Assembly (NCBI RefSeq): GCF_016785085.1
Contig: NZ_JAENHO010000003.1
Span: 124,001-188,000 of the forward strand
DNA from: Paractinoplanes lichenicola
GTDB lineage: Bacteria; Actinomycetota; Actinomycetes; Mycobacteriales; Micromonosporaceae
DNA length: 64,000 nucleotides
Reading direction: 5' to 3'
The translations under genes were made by a program, and so were the position numbers. Below are positions 36,191 through 45,302 of this stretch, one piece after another; position 1 is the first letter of the stretch; every line of letters starts with the position of its first letter. Under the pieces are notes generated by a model. It was given only the letters and a program-made list of their open reading frames with translations, was not told the DNA's origin and did no database searches.

Positions 36191-36260
36191 GAGAACGGAC
36201 CCTACCAGCGGTTCATGTGCCGGTAACAGAGACGACCACGATCCGGGAACATGTCTGGGG

Positions 36261-37055
36261 TCACAGTCCGCCCGCGTTGAGTGACACATCGTCGGCGCCC
36301 GCGGTGAACTGAAGACCCTCGGGCCGGGGCTCGACCTTCTGCACGGCCAGCTTGAGCGGCAGCTCGGGCACCCGCAGGTCGACCGAGAGCTTCTGCACGT
36401 ACGCGTTGACGAGGTTGCGGACGATCGGCACGTTGGGCAGCTCGGCCGCGGTCACGTCGGAGAACCGCACCTGCACGACGCCGTTCTGGACGGCGACGGT
36501 GGCCGTGCCCGAGACGTTGAAGGTCTGCCCGAGCGCCTGCAGCGGGGCGCTGCCGACCAGCTTGCCGTCCTTCTCGCTGAGCTTGAGGCCGGGCTGGCCG
36601 ATCAGCTCGGCCAGCTGGGGGTAGTCGATCGTGCCGGTGCCGGTGACCGTCCGCGCCACGATGTCGCCGGTGCCGCTGCGGATCGTGTCGAGCGGGGCGT
36701 TCACGTCGCGGGCGCGGACGTCGAGGTTGGCCACCTTGACCGTACGGTTGTTGCCCGCCGGGCCGGTCAGGTTGGCCAGCTGGATGCGGATCTCCTGATA
36801 GTTGCCGTCGAGCACCTGGGTCAGGAACGGGACGCCCTCGATCTTCACGTCCGGCTTCTCGCTGGTCGCATTTTGATCGGCCACCTGCTCGGAGACCCGG
36901 TCGCCGATCGTGCGCTCGGCATAGCCGGCCGCGAACCGGTCGAGCACCACGAGCAGGCCGGCGATGAGGATCAGGAACACGAGGAACGTGATCAGCAATC
37001 GCCGTCCCCACCGCTTCTTGCGCGGGCGCTGCGTGCCGTAGACCTCGCCGCTCAC
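36261..37055 (-). CDS. DUF2993 (LmeA-like) membrane-anchored protein
   Basis: 264 residues. A basic N-terminus (RPRKKRWGRR) precedes one membrane helix (about 17-39; LITFLVFLILIAGLLVVLD), followed by a beta-rich extracytoplasmic domain with repeated patterns such as IEGVPFLTQVLDGNYQEI. DUF2993 includes mycobacterial LmeA, which acts in lipomannan elongation. In this likely non-mycolate organism a lipid-binding role is only inferred. GTG 37055 has AGGAGGA upstream, better than the upstream in-frame ATGs. Confidence 0.85.
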   Translation of the reverse strand: MSGEVYGTQRPRKKRWGRRLLITFLVFLILIAGLLVVLDRFAAGYAERTIGDRVSEQVADQNATSEKPDVKIEGVPFLTQVLDGNYQEIRIQLANLTGPAGNNRTVKVANLDVRARDVNAPLDTIRSGTGDIVARTVTGTGTIDYPQLAELIGQPGLKLSEKDGKLVGSAPLQALGQTFNVSGTATVAVQNGVVQVRFSDVTAAELPNVPIVRNLVNAYVQKLSVDLRVPELPLKLAVQKVEPRPEGLQFTAGADDVSLNAGGL

Positions 37056-37124
37056 CGGTCCTCCTGACAGAGCCAAAACTTGCCGAGAACCGTACATGCC
37101 CGCACCGGGCACCCCGCGAAACGG

Positions 37125-38126
37125 CTATGTCAAGAACCAGTGGCTCAACGCGTACGCCGCGGGGGCGACGAGCGCGAACGCGCCGAGCGGGCCCTGCATG
37201 TGGCGGGCGACCCAGAATGTCGGCGCGTCACCGGCGAGCTCGCGACCGGCCTGTCCGAAGTTGACCGCCAGGTCGACCAGATGGGCGGCCACGACCGCGG
37301 TCAGGCCGACGACGGCGCCCTTGGCCGGCGTGAACGGGAAGACCAGGAAACTGCCCAGGGCGGCCCCCGACAGGGTGCCGAGCATCGCCCCGAGCACGAC
37401 CCCGGCCACCCCGCGCGGCACCTGGGCGGCTATCCGGGGCTTGGGGAAGACGGCGTCGGCGGCGCGGGCCACCACCAGCGCGACCCCGCCCGCGACGGCG
37501 CACACGATGATCGTCTGGGTGCCGGTCTCCTGCCGGGTGAGCAGGATCGGGATCGCGAACGCGACCGCGCCGGCCACGATCGCCAGGGTGGTGCGCCACG
37601 AGTCGGTCAGCCGGGCCCTGTCCTGCGCGCGGAACAGTTGCCCGATCAGCGCCACGACGAACCCGCCCGCCGTCACCCACACCAGCGGCAGCAGGGCGGC
37701 CTCGGTCCGGGTGACGGCGAGATAGTCGGCCACCAGCGCGGCCACCCCCGCCACCGCGGCCGTCGGGCCGGGCGCGGGTGGGTTGAGGGCCATCACCCAG
37801 GCCAGCAGATAGAGCACCTGCACGCCGAACAGCACAATCGCGTACGGAAGGCGCGAGTCGGGTGCCGACGTCAGGGCGCCCAGCACCAGCCCGACCGAGA
37901 GCAGCCCCGCGAAACCGGCGATGGCGAGCGACAGCTGCCGCCGTACGGGAACCTCTTCGATCTCCTCGAACTCGTCGTCCGTCTCCTCGGGCTCGTCCGA
38001 GGGCCTGGTGGACGGGGTCTCGGAGTCGCTCCGGAGGCCGGCGGGCGGCCGCTTGCCACCGGACCTGGCGATCTCCCGCGAGGCGTCGGCGTCCCAGGGC
38101 TCTTCCTGCGGCATGGAGGGGAACAC
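37125..38126 (-). CDS. hypothetical membrane protein with acidic N-terminus
   Basis: About 333 residues; family not recognised. The first 75 residues are soluble and strongly acidic (EPEETDDEFEEIEE). About nine hydrophobic segments follow, among them LSLAIAGFAGLLSVGLVLGAL and TTLAIVAGAVAFAIPILL. The region FVFPFTPAKGAVVGL is faintly like CDP-diacylglycerol synthases, but the signature is missing. GTG 38126 is chosen with moderate certainty; ATG 38114 is the alternative. Confidence 0.65.
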   Translation of the reverse strand: MFPSMPQEEPWDADASREIARSGGKRPPAGLRSDSETPSTRPSDEPEETDDEFEEIEEVPVRRQLSLAIAGFAGLLSVGLVLGALTSAPDSRLPYAIVLFGVQVLYLLAWVMALNPPAPGPTAAVAGVAALVADYLAVTRTEAALLPLVWVTAGGFVVALIGQLFRAQDRARLTDSWRTTLAIVAGAVAFAIPILLTRQETGTQTIIVCAVAGGVALVVARAADAVFPKPRIAAQVPRGVAGVVLGAMLGTLSGAALGSFLVFPFTPAKGAVVGLTAVVAAHLVDLAVNFGQAGRELAGDAPTFWVARHMQGPLGAFALVAPAAYALSHWFLT

Positions 38127-38389
38127 GCCTGCGATCGTGCCAGAAGGTGACCGGTCACCCAATTCGGCGGCGTAAGTAAAAGGCTTGTTACGAAACCGCC
38201 ATTTGTACGCCGGAAGGGCGTTCACTACATCACTCAGTCAAACGATCGAGGCGTTCCCGGTGATGCATCGGTTAAGGTAAGCCCAGCCCACCCGTCGGTG
38301 ACGCCGGGAAACTGTCCGCCGATGGCTGGCCGAGAAGTTACGCCATCGAGTCACCCGAGCGGCCCCGCGCCGCAAGGACGGAGGTGAGT

Positions 38390-39106
38390 GTGGAAATCCT
38401 TCTGTTGGTGACGGCACGTGCCGGAGAGCCTTCCGCTGTGCTGCCCGCGCTGGATCTGCTTCCCCACTCCGTACGCACCGCCCCCCGCGATGTCCGCACG
38501 CTGGTGTCCGGGCCGAGCCCCGACGCCGTGCTGGTGGACGCCCGCTCCGAGCTCTCCGAGGCCCGCGCCACGTGCCGCATGCTGCACGCGACTGGCATCG
38601 GCGTCCCGCTCATGGCGGTCGTCACCGAGGCGGGCCTGATCGCCCTCAACGCCGACTGGGGTGTCGACGACGTCATCCTGGCCAGCGCCGGTCCCGCCGA
38701 GGTCGAGGCGCGCCTGCGTCTGGGCGTCGGCCGGCTCAGCAACGCGACCGCCGGCGCCGGTGGCTCGATCCGCGCGGGCGAGCTCAACATCGACCCCGAC
38801 ACGTACGCGGCGAAGCTCAAGGGCCGCCCGCTCGACCTCACCTACAAGGAGTTCGAGCTGCTGAAGTTCCTCGCCCAGCACCCGGGCCGGGTCTTCACCC
38901 GCGATCAGCTGCTGCGCGAGGTCTGGGGCTACGACTACTTCGGCGGCACCCGCACGGTCGACGTGCACGTCCGCCGGCTGCGGGCCAAGCTCGGCTCGGA
39001 GTACGAGTCGATGATCGGCACGGTGCGCCAGGTGGGCTACAAGTTCGTGGTGCCGCCCTCCGGCCGCCAGCTGCCCGACAACGAGCCGGTCTCGCTTCCG
39101 GTCTAG
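38390..39106 (+). CDS. glnR: OmpR-type orphan response regulator, GlnR-like
   Basis: 238 residues. An atypical receiver domain (about 1-120) is followed by a winged-helix DNA-binding domain (about 125-225) with [49 protein letters not shown] and a [10 protein letters not shown] end. This is very close to what I recall of Streptomyces GlnR, the global nitrogen regulator. Its neighbour mshD and the nearby pst genes match the glnR-mshD-pho order known in mycobacteria. GTG 38390 has GGAGG (38380-38384) at correct spacing; GTG 38384 overlaps that site. Confidence 0.85.
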   Translation: MEILLLVTARAGEPSAVLPALDLLPHSVRTAPRDVRTLVSGPSPDAVLVDARSELSEARATCRMLHATGIGVPLMAVVTEAGLIALNADWGVDDVILASAGPAEVEARLRLGVGRLSNATAGAGGSIRAGELNIDPDTYAAKLKGRPLDLTYKEFELLKFLAQHPGRVFTRDQLLREVWGYDYFGGTRTVDVHVRRLRAKLGSEYESMIGTVRQVGYKFVVPPSGRQLPDNEPVSLPV

Positions 39107-39109
39107 GTT
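39104..39109 (+). promoter_or_regulatory. -10 element TAGGTT, leaderless type
   Basis: TAGGTT overlaps the glnR stop region and is 7 nt before mshD ATG 39117. Confidence 0.45.
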
Positions 39110-39116
39110 TGAGGGC

Positions 39117-39989
39117 ATGACGCCTGTTCGGATCCTTGACCGGTTGAGCGCCGCCCAGTCGGCCGACGTGCTCGCGTTGGCCGCCGCGGCGGAACAGGCC
39201 GACGGCGTCTACCCACTTTCCGAAGATGTGGTGCTTCGTGTGCGCGGCGGGGGAGATCCCGCCGCGCACAAGCATTTCCTGGCGTACGCCCAGGACGGCT
39301 CCCTCGCCGGTTACGCGTTCTCCGAGGGCGAGCTCGTGGTGCACCCCGCCCATCGCCGCCGGGGTTACGGCACTGCCCTGCTGACCGCGGCCGGCTCGGG
39401 TCCGCTGCGGTTCTGGGCGCACGGCGACGAGGACGGCGCGCGCGCCTTCGCCGAGAAGAACGGCTTCGAGCGCGTACGGGTGCTGTGGCAGATGCGGCGC
39501 TCGCTCACCGAGCCCCTGCCCGACATTCCGCTCCCGGCCGGGGTCACGCTGCGCGGCTTCCGGCCCGGCAGCGACGAGGACGCCTGGCTCGGTGTCAACT
39601 CCCGGGCCTTCGCCCACCACCCCGAGCAGGGCCGCTGGACCCGCGACGACCTGCTGGCGCGCGAGGGCGAGCCGTGGTTCGACCCGGCCGGGTTCCTGCT
39701 GGCGGTGGATATCGCCGACACGCTGCTCGGCTTCCACTGGACCAAGGTGCACCCGGCCACGGGCGACGACCCGGCGCTGGGGGAGATCTACGTGCTCGGC
39801 GTCGACCCGACGGGTCACCGCAAGGGCCTCGGCGCCGCGCTGAGCGTGGCCGGGCTGCGGCACCTGGCCGAGCAGGGACTGACCGTGGCCAACCTGTACG
39901 TCGACGAGTCGAACACCGCCGCCGTGGCGCTCTACCAGCGGCTTGGTTTCGCCATTTACAAGACGGACATCAACTACCGACGGCCATAA
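39117..39989 (+). CDS. mshD: mycothiol synthase
   Basis: A 290-residue tandem GNAT that acetylates Cys-GlcN-Ins to make mycothiol, the main thiol of Actinobacteria. The N-terminal domain has LVVHPAHRRRGYGTALL; the C-terminal one has EIYVLGVDPTGHRKGLGAALSVAGL and LYVDESNTAAVALYQRLGFAIYKTDINY, a very characteristic ending for MshD. It is just downstream of glnR, as in mycobacteria. Confidence 0.93.
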   Translation: MTPVRILDRLSAAQSADVLALAAAAEQADGVYPLSEDVVLRVRGGGDPAAHKHFLAYAQDGSLAGYAFSEGELVVHPAHRRRGYGTALLTAAGSGPLRFWAHGDEDGARAFAEKNGFERVRVLWQMRRSLTEPLPDIPLPAGVTLRGFRPGSDEDAWLGVNSRAFAHHPEQGRWTRDDLLAREGEPWFDPAGFLLAVDIADTLLGFHWTKVHPATGDDPALGEIYVLGVDPTGHRKGLGAALSVAGLRHLAEQGLTVANLYVDESNTAAVALYQRLGFAIYKTDINYRRP

Positions 39990-40166
39990 TCCGGTGAGGG
40001 TGGCAGCCGCCACAGTCGGCCCGTCCCGCGAGTCACGACCCGGACAAGGACGCATCTCGAGGTGGTAACTACCGCCCGGATATATCCGACAATTCCGTCT
40101 CTCGTCACTCAGTTCACGCAACGGACAACTCGTACTCAGGGCAAGGCCATGTTGAGGCGTAAACGT

Positions 40167-40188
40167 GTTCACTGCGCGTTCATTTAGC
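40167..40188 (+). promoter_or_regulatory. PHO box upstream of pstS
   Basis: Direct repeats GTTCACT-GCGC-GTTCATT with an 11-bp period match the PhoP-binding PHO box of Streptomyces. A further GTTCACG occurs at 40112-40118. The -10 candidate TAGCTT is at 40216-40221. The rest of the 280-bp gap from mshD shows only a weak hairpin (GTGGC-agcc-GCCAC) after mshD. Confidence 0.75.
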
Positions 40189-40269
40189 CCCGGGTAACCG
40201 GCTACCTCTCGCTCCTAGCTTCGGTGGTGCCGGTGCGAAGCCGGCATGCAAACCATCGAAGGGAATATT

Positions 40270-41367
40270 GTGAAGCTCCAGCGGTCCGGTTTTCTGGCAG
40301 CCGGCTTTGCTTTGACTGCGACGCTCGCGCTCACCGCTTGCGGCTCGGACAATGAGTCGTCGCCGAACGACGCCGGTGCGTCTGAGGCTGCCGGCAACTG
40401 TGTCGCCGGCAGCCTGACGGCTCAGGGTTCGTCGGCGCAGAAGAACGCCATGGACGAGTGGATCAAGACCTACCAGGCCCAGTGTGCCGACGCCAAGGTC
40501 GACTACCAGGGCACCGCTTCGGGCGCCGGCATCCAGGCGTTCATCGCGGGCACCGCCGACTTCGCGGGTTCCGACTCCGCCCTGAAGGAGGAGGAGCAGC
40601 CGCAGGCCGACGCCAAGTGCCCCGGTGGCGCCGCGCTCAACCTCCCGATGGTCGTCGGCCCGATCTCGGTCGTCTACAACCTGGAGGGTGTGGACGGGCT
40701 CCAGCTCGACGCCCCCACGCTCGCCAAGATCTTCGACAGCAAGATCACCAAGTGGAACGACCCGGCGATCGCGGCGCAGAACACCGGCGCCAAGCTCCCG
40801 GACAGCGCGATCACCGCCGTGCACCGCTCGGACGAGTCGGGCACGACTGACAACTTCACCAAGTACCTGAGCAAGACCGCCGAGGCCGACTGGACCTACG
40901 GCAACGCCAAGGCCTGGAAGGCCAAGGGTGGCACCGGTGCCGCCAAGTCCGACGGTATCGCCACCGCGGTCAAGGGCACCCCGGGCGCCATCTCCTACGT
41001 CGAGCTCTCGTACGCCGAGAACAGCGACCTCTCGAAGGCCAAGATCAAGAACGGTGCCGGCGAGTACACCGAGCTGACCGGCGAGAGCGCCGGCAAGGGC
41101 ATCGAGGGCGCCAAGATCGAGGGCACGGGCAACGACCTGAAGCTCAGCATCGACTACGCCGCCACGACCGCGGGTGCCTACCCGATCGTCCTGGTGACCT
41201 ACGAGATCGTCTGCAGCAAGGGTTCCGCCAAGGCCGCTCCGCTGAAGGCCTTCTTCTCCTACACCTCCAGCACCGGTGGCCAGAAGGCCCTGGGCGACCT
41301 GGGCTACGCCCCGCTGCCGGAGTCGATCCGCAGCAAGGTCGAGACCGCGGTCGCCTCGATCTCCTGA
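40270..41367 (+). CDS. pstS: phosphate ABC transporter substrate-binding lipoprotein
   Basis: 365 residues. The lipoprotein signal ends with lipobox LTAC (Cys about 24). The mature protein has the PstS phosphate-binding loops: GSSAQ, SGAGIQAF, FAGSDSAL and HRSDESGTTDNFTKYL. It captures orthophosphate outside the membrane. GTG 40270 is preceded by AAGGGA. It is the first gene of pstSCAB under the PHO box. Confidence 0.96.
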   Translation: MKLQRSGFLAAGFALTATLALTACGSDNESSPNDAGASEAAGNCVAGSLTAQGSSAQKNAMDEWIKTYQAQCADAKVDYQGTASGAGIQAFIAGTADFAGSDSALKEEEQPQADAKCPGGAALNLPMVVGPISVVYNLEGVDGLQLDAPTLAKIFDSKITKWNDPAIAAQNTGAKLPDSAITAVHRSDESGTTDNFTKYLSKTAEADWTYGNAKAWKAKGGTGAAKSDGIATAVKGTPGAISYVELSYAENSDLSKAKIKNGAGEYTELTGESAGKGIEGAKIEGTGNDLKLSIDYAATTAGAYPIVLVTYEIVCSKGSAKAAPLKAFFSYTSSTGGQKALGDLGYAPLPESIRSKVETAVASIS

Positions 41368-41408
41368 CCTGACGAACAAATCCCTCCGAGACGACAGCGA
41401 GCGAGCAG

Positions 41409-42482
41409 ATGGGTGACAACCCCTCCTCCCGCTCGGAGAACGCCACCGCCAGCGACTCGGGTGTGACCGGACGTCACACCCGGGGCGCTGGCACCGGTGT
41501 TTCACCGAGTAGTCACGACGAGCCCCCATTCGGCGGCGGGGGCGCCCTGCCCAAGAAGACCCGTTTCGGCATGGAGGCCGGCTTCAAGGGCCTCTCCGTG
41601 GCGGCGGGCGCGATGGTGCTGGTCATCATCGTCGCCATCGCGATCTTCCTGATCTCCAAGGCCGTGCCGGCCATCCGCGCGGACAACGAGAACTTCCTGA
41701 CCTTCAACCAGTGGTTCCCGAACGAGACCGAGCCGCGGTTCGGCATCGCCGTCCTCGCCTTCGGCACCGTGCTGACCTCGATCATCGCGCTGCTCGTGGC
41801 GGTGCCGATTGCCCTGGGCATCGCACTGTTCCTGTCGCACTACGCGCCCAAGCGGCTGGCCACGCCGCTGGGCTTCGTGATCGACCTGCTGGCCGCCGTG
41901 CCCAGTGTCGTCTTCGGCCTCTGGGGCCGGGACGTCTTCATGGAGCCGGTCCGCGAGTTCTCCGGGTGGCTCAACAAATACTTCAGCTGGATCCCGATCT
42001 TCGGTGGCGACGGACCGTTCGGCCGCTCGGTGCTGCTCGGCAGCCTGGTCCTCGCGATCATGGTGCTGCCGATCGTCACCTCGCTGTCGCGCGAGGTCTT
42101 CCGTCAGACCCCTGGCATGAACGAGGAAGCCGCGCTCGCCCTGGGCGCCACCAAGTGGGAAATGATCCGCACCGCGGTTCTGCCCTACGGCAAGCCCGGC
42201 GTGATCGCCGCCGTGATGCTCGGCCTCGGCCGGGCCCTCGGCGAGACGATCGCCCTGGCCATGACCCTCGGCATCGTCTTCAACATCTCGTTCAACATCA
42301 TCGAGAACGGCGGTAACTCGATCGCCGCCAACATCGCCAACGCCTTCGGCGAGGCCAACGAGACCGGCCGCGGCGCGCTCATCGCCTCGGGTCTCGTGCT
42401 CTTCGCGATCACCCTGGTGGTCAACATGGCGGCGCGGGCGATCATCTACCGTCGGCGCGAGTTCCGGGACAGTGCGGCATGA
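41409..42482 (+). CDS. pstC: phosphate ABC transporter permease PstC
   Basis: A 357-residue permease with a hydrophilic N-terminal extension of about 55 residues, then six helices. The binding-protein-dependent transport motif EEAALALGATKWEMIRTAVLPYGKPGV (EAA loop, about 238-264) is clear. It follows pstS by 41 bp; its TGA overlaps the pstA start as ATGA. It forms the channel with PstA. Confidence 0.95.
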   Translation: MGDNPSSRSENATASDSGVTGRHTRGAGTGVSPSSHDEPPFGGGGALPKKTRFGMEAGFKGLSVAAGAMVLVIIVAIAIFLISKAVPAIRADNENFLTFNQWFPNETEPRFGIAVLAFGTVLTSIIALLVAVPIALGIALFLSHYAPKRLATPLGFVIDLLAAVPSVVFGLWGRDVFMEPVREFSGWLNKYFSWIPIFGGDGPFGRSVLLGSLVLAIMVLPIVTSLSREVFRQTPGMNEEAALALGATKWEMIRTAVLPYGKPGVIAAVMLGLGRALGETIALAMTLGIVFNISFNIIENGGNSIAANIANAFGEANETGRGALIASGLVLFAITLVVNMAARAIIYRRREFRDSAA

Positions 42483-43564
42483 GTCTTCTTGATCGTGAGG
42501 CCTCCGGCGTCGTCATGACGCCGGACAACATTCGCACCAAGCGACTGCCGGTGGCCGTCAACCTCGGCGTCGCCGTGGCCGGCCTGGCCATCGCGGCCGC
42601 CATCGTCTACGGCTTCGGCATCGGCAACTACGTGCTCGTCGCCGTGCTCGGCGTGATCTTCTACCTGATCGGCCTGCAGATCGTCGCCGGCCGCATCGAG
42701 GGTCCGCGCACCGCGCTCGACCGCATGTGGAAGACGCTGATCTACGCCGCCTGTCTGCTGGCGATCCTGCCGCTCGCGTCGGTGGTGTGGACGCTCGTCT
42801 CCAAGGGCGTCGAGCGGCTCGACGGCAACTTCTTCAGCACGTCGATGAACAACATCGGCGCCCGCGACCCCGAGGGCGGCGCCTACCACGCCATCATCGG
42901 CACGCTCGAGCAGGTCGGCATCGCCACCCTGATCGCGGTGCCGCTGGGTGTGCTCGGCGCGATCTACCTCGTCGAGTACGGCCGGGGCCGGTTCGCCAAC
43001 ACGGTCCGTTTCTTCGTGGACGTCATGACCGGTATCCCGTCGATCGTGGCCGGTCTGTTCATCCTGTCGTTCTGGGTTCTGATCGTCAGCCCTTGGTTCA
43101 ACAACGGCACCCCGCGGTTCTCCGGTTTCGCGGCCTCACTGGCACTGACAGTGCTGATGCTGCCGACGATCGTCCGCTCCACCGAAGAGATGTTGCGCCT
43201 GGTGCCCGGGCCGCTGCGCGAAGGCGCGTACGCGCTCGGCGTGCCCAAGTGGAAGACGATCCTGCAGGTCGTCCTCCCGACCGCGCTGCCCGGCATCGTC
43301 ACCGGCGTGATGCTCGCCGTCGCCCGCGCGGCCGGCGAGACGGCCCCGGTGCTGCTGGTCGCCGGTGGCGCCGCGTCGATCAACTTCAACCCGTTCGAGG
43401 GCGGACAGCAGTCCCTGGCCCTCTTCGTGTACCAGCAGGCCGGTGATGCCTCCCGGTACGCCCCGGCGCGGGCCTGGACGGCCGCGCTGACCCTGGTCGC
43501 GATCGTGCTCATCCTGACGATCGCCGCCAAGCTGCTCGCCCGTCGCAACAGTCTGTCCAAGTAG
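42479..43564 (+). CDS. pstA: phosphate ABC transporter permease PstA
   Basis: 361 residues, about eight helices. The EAA-type loop is PLREGAYALGVPKWKTILQVVLPTALPGI (about 243-271). GIPSIVAGLFI and RAAGETAPVLL are typical PstA motifs. Two extra N-terminal helices (LPVAVNLGVAVAGLAIAAAIVY and the next) precede the transport domain, as often in Actinobacteria. Confidence 0.95.
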   Translation: MSLLDREASGVVMTPDNIRTKRLPVAVNLGVAVAGLAIAAAIVYGFGIGNYVLVAVLGVIFYLIGLQIVAGRIEGPRTALDRMWKTLIYAACLLAILPLASVVWTLVSKGVERLDGNFFSTSMNNIGARDPEGGAYHAIIGTLEQVGIATLIAVPLGVLGAIYLVEYGRGRFANTVRFFVDVMTGIPSIVAGLFILSFWVLIVSPWFNNGTPRFSGFAASLALTVLMLPTIVRSTEEMLRLVPGPLREGAYALGVPKWKTILQVVLPTALPGIVTGVMLAVARAAGETAPVLLVAGGAASINFNPFEGGQQSLALFVYQQAGDASRYAPARAWTAALTLVAIVLILTIAAKLLARRNSLSK

Positions 43565-43573
43565 AGGTAACCC

Positions 43574-44350
43574 ATGGCCAAGCGCATCGAGGCGAGCAAC
43601 GTCTCCTCCTACTACGGCTCGTTCAAGGCGATCGACAGCGTTTCGATGACTGTCGAGCCGAAGACGATCACCGCCCTCATCGGGCCGTCGGGTTGCGGCA
43701 AGTCCACGTTCCTGCGGTCGGTCAACCGCATGCACGAGGTGCTGCCGGGCGCCCGCATCGAGGGTTCGCTGACCATCGACGACCAGAACATCTACGACCC
43801 GGACGTCGACGTCACCGCGGTCCGCCGGATGATCGGCATGGTCTTCCAGCGGCCCAACCCGTTCCCGACGATGTCGATCTACGAGAACGTCGTGGCCGGC
43901 CTCAAGCTCAACGGCGTCAAGAAGAAGTCGGTGCTCGACGACGCCGCCGAGCAGTCGCTCAAGTCGGCGAACCTGTGGAACGAGGTCAAGGACCGCCTGA
44001 ACCGGCCCGGTGCCGGCCTCTCCGGTGGTCAGCAGCAGCGTCTCTGCATCGCCCGCACCATCGCGGTCGAGCCGCAGGTCGTGCTGATGGACGAGCCCTG
44101 CTCGGCCCTCGACCCGATCTCGACGCTGGCGATCGAGGACCTGATGTTCAAGCTGAAGGACCGCTTCACGATCATCATCGTCACGCACAACATGCAGCAG
44201 GCCGCGCGCGTCAGCGACAAGACCGGCTTCTTCTCGATCGACAAGACCGGCGACCCCGGCCGCCTGATCGAGTACGACGACACGCAGAAAATCTTCAGCA
44301 ACCCGACCGAGAAGAAGACCGAGGACTACATCACCGGCCGCTTCGGCTAG
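43574..44350 (+). CDS. pstB: phosphate ABC transporter ATP-binding protein
   Basis: A 258-residue ATPase with Walker [10 protein letters not shown], signature LSGGQQQRL, Walker [14 protein letters not shown] and switch His in IVTHNM. The PstB-specific [16 protein letters not shown] is exact. It ends in the usual [14 protein letters not shown] 7 nt before the ATG is the ribosome-binding site. No phoU follows in this strand. Confidence 0.97.
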   Translation: MAKRIEASNVSSYYGSFKAIDSVSMTVEPKTITALIGPSGCGKSTFLRSVNRMHEVLPGARIEGSLTIDDQNIYDPDVDVTAVRRMIGMVFQRPNPFPTMSIYENVVAGLKLNGVKKKSVLDDAAEQSLKSANLWNEVKDRLNRPGAGLSGGQQQRLCIARTIAVEPQVVLMDEPCSALDPISTLAIEDLMFKLKDRFTIIIVTHNMQQAARVSDKTGFFSIDKTGDPGRLIEYDDTQKIFSNPTEKKTEDYITGRFG

Positions 44351-44376
44351 GCCAGGAATCTGTTTTGAACGTCACT

Positions 44377-44385
44377 TGTGGATAA
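44377..44385 (-). promoter_or_regulatory. isolated perfect DnaA box
   Basis: TGTGGATAA on the + strand is TTATCCACA on the minus strand. It lies 27 bp after pstB in the 113-bp gap before the convergent Nudix gene. Confidence 0.6.
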
Positions 44386-44463
44386 GTCGAATTGTCCATT
44401 TGCGGCGGCGTATTTTTTGGCCAGCCCCCTGGGTGTGGCGGGGTTGGGCCAGTTGGTGGCGCG

Positions 44464-45255
44464 TTACTGCAGGTGCAGTAGCGCGCCGCCGTCGTTTGTC
44501 AGTTCGACGCGGGGTGTGACCGGGGTTGCGGCGTCGCGGCGGCTCGCGGCCGCGACCACTTGGGCCATTTCGCCGTACGGGGTGAGCGAGTCGATCACCG
44601 AGCGGGTCGGTGGCAGCATCGCCAGCCCGGCCGAGTCCGCCGCCGTGATCCACGTGGTGTCCTCGCTCTCGCCGGACACGTCGCGAGGCAGCTGGCCCTC
44701 GGGCAGCAGCGACACGAAGAACCACGTGTCGTACCGCTTGGGCTCGAACTCCGGGGTCACCCAGCGCGCCCACGGGAAGAGCAGGTCGTCTCGCATCCGC
44801 AGGCCCCGCCGGCGCAGCAGGTCGCTCAGGGTCAGCTCGCGGGCCAGCACGGCGGCCCGGTCGGCCTCCCAGTCGTCGGTGCCGACGTCGGCGATCGTCC
44901 GGTCGGGTTGTTCGACCGGGCCGGCGAGCAGCACGCCGGTCTCCTCGAAGAGCTCCCGTACGGCGGCGCCGACCACGGCGTGGGCACGGTCGGCGGGCGC
45001 CCCGAGACGGGCGGGCCAGTCGGTGCGGATCGGCTCGGGGCGGTCGTCCGGGTCGACCCCGCCACCGGGAAACGCGTACAGGCCGCCGAAGGCCATCGTG
45101 GTCGCGCGCCTCAACACGTACAGCTGGAAGGTTTGCTCCGACGGCCGCAGGAGCACGACGGTGGCCGCGTCGCGCACCGGCGCCGGCTTCCCGTCGAACT
45201 CGCGCGCTCGCTTGATCAGGGCCGGGGGCAGGCGGAACGGCGTGGAATCGGTCAC
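44464..45255 (-). CDS. Nudix hydrolase
   Basis: 263 residues. The Nudix box is split by an insertion: GGGVDPDD then AAVRELFEETGVLL (about 96-109), giving the essential RExxEE pattern. The N-terminus (VRDAATVVLLR, YVLRR) and C-terminus fit the long actinobacterial Nudix group related to CoA or NDP-X hydrolases; the substrate is not certain. The GTG at 45255 has no strong Shine-Dalgarno. It is divergent from the Gfo/Idh/MocA gene with 47 bp between. Confidence 0.83.
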   Translation of the reverse strand: MTDSTPFRLPPALIKRAREFDGKPAPVRDAATVVLLRPSEQTFQLYVLRRATTMAFGGLYAFPGGGVDPDDRPEPIRTDWPARLGAPADRAHAVVGAAVRELFEETGVLLAGPVEQPDRTIADVGTDDWEADRAAVLARELTLSDLLRRRGLRMRDDLLFPWARWVTPEFEPKRYDTWFFVSLLPEGQLPRDVSGESEDTTWITAADSAGLAMLPPTRSVIDSLTPYGEMAQVVAAASRRDAATPVTPRVELTNDGGALLHLQ

Positions 45256-45289
45256 CCGACGATCGTGACACCGCGGCGGGCCAAAACGA

Positions 45290-45295
45290 TACCGT
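45290..45295 (+). promoter_or_regulatory. -10 element TACCGT, leaderless type
   Basis: TACCGT is 7 nt before ATG 45303. An AAGGA lies too close (2 nt) to serve as a normal ribosome-binding site. Confidence 0.45.
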
Positions 45296-45302
45296 AAGGA
45301 TC

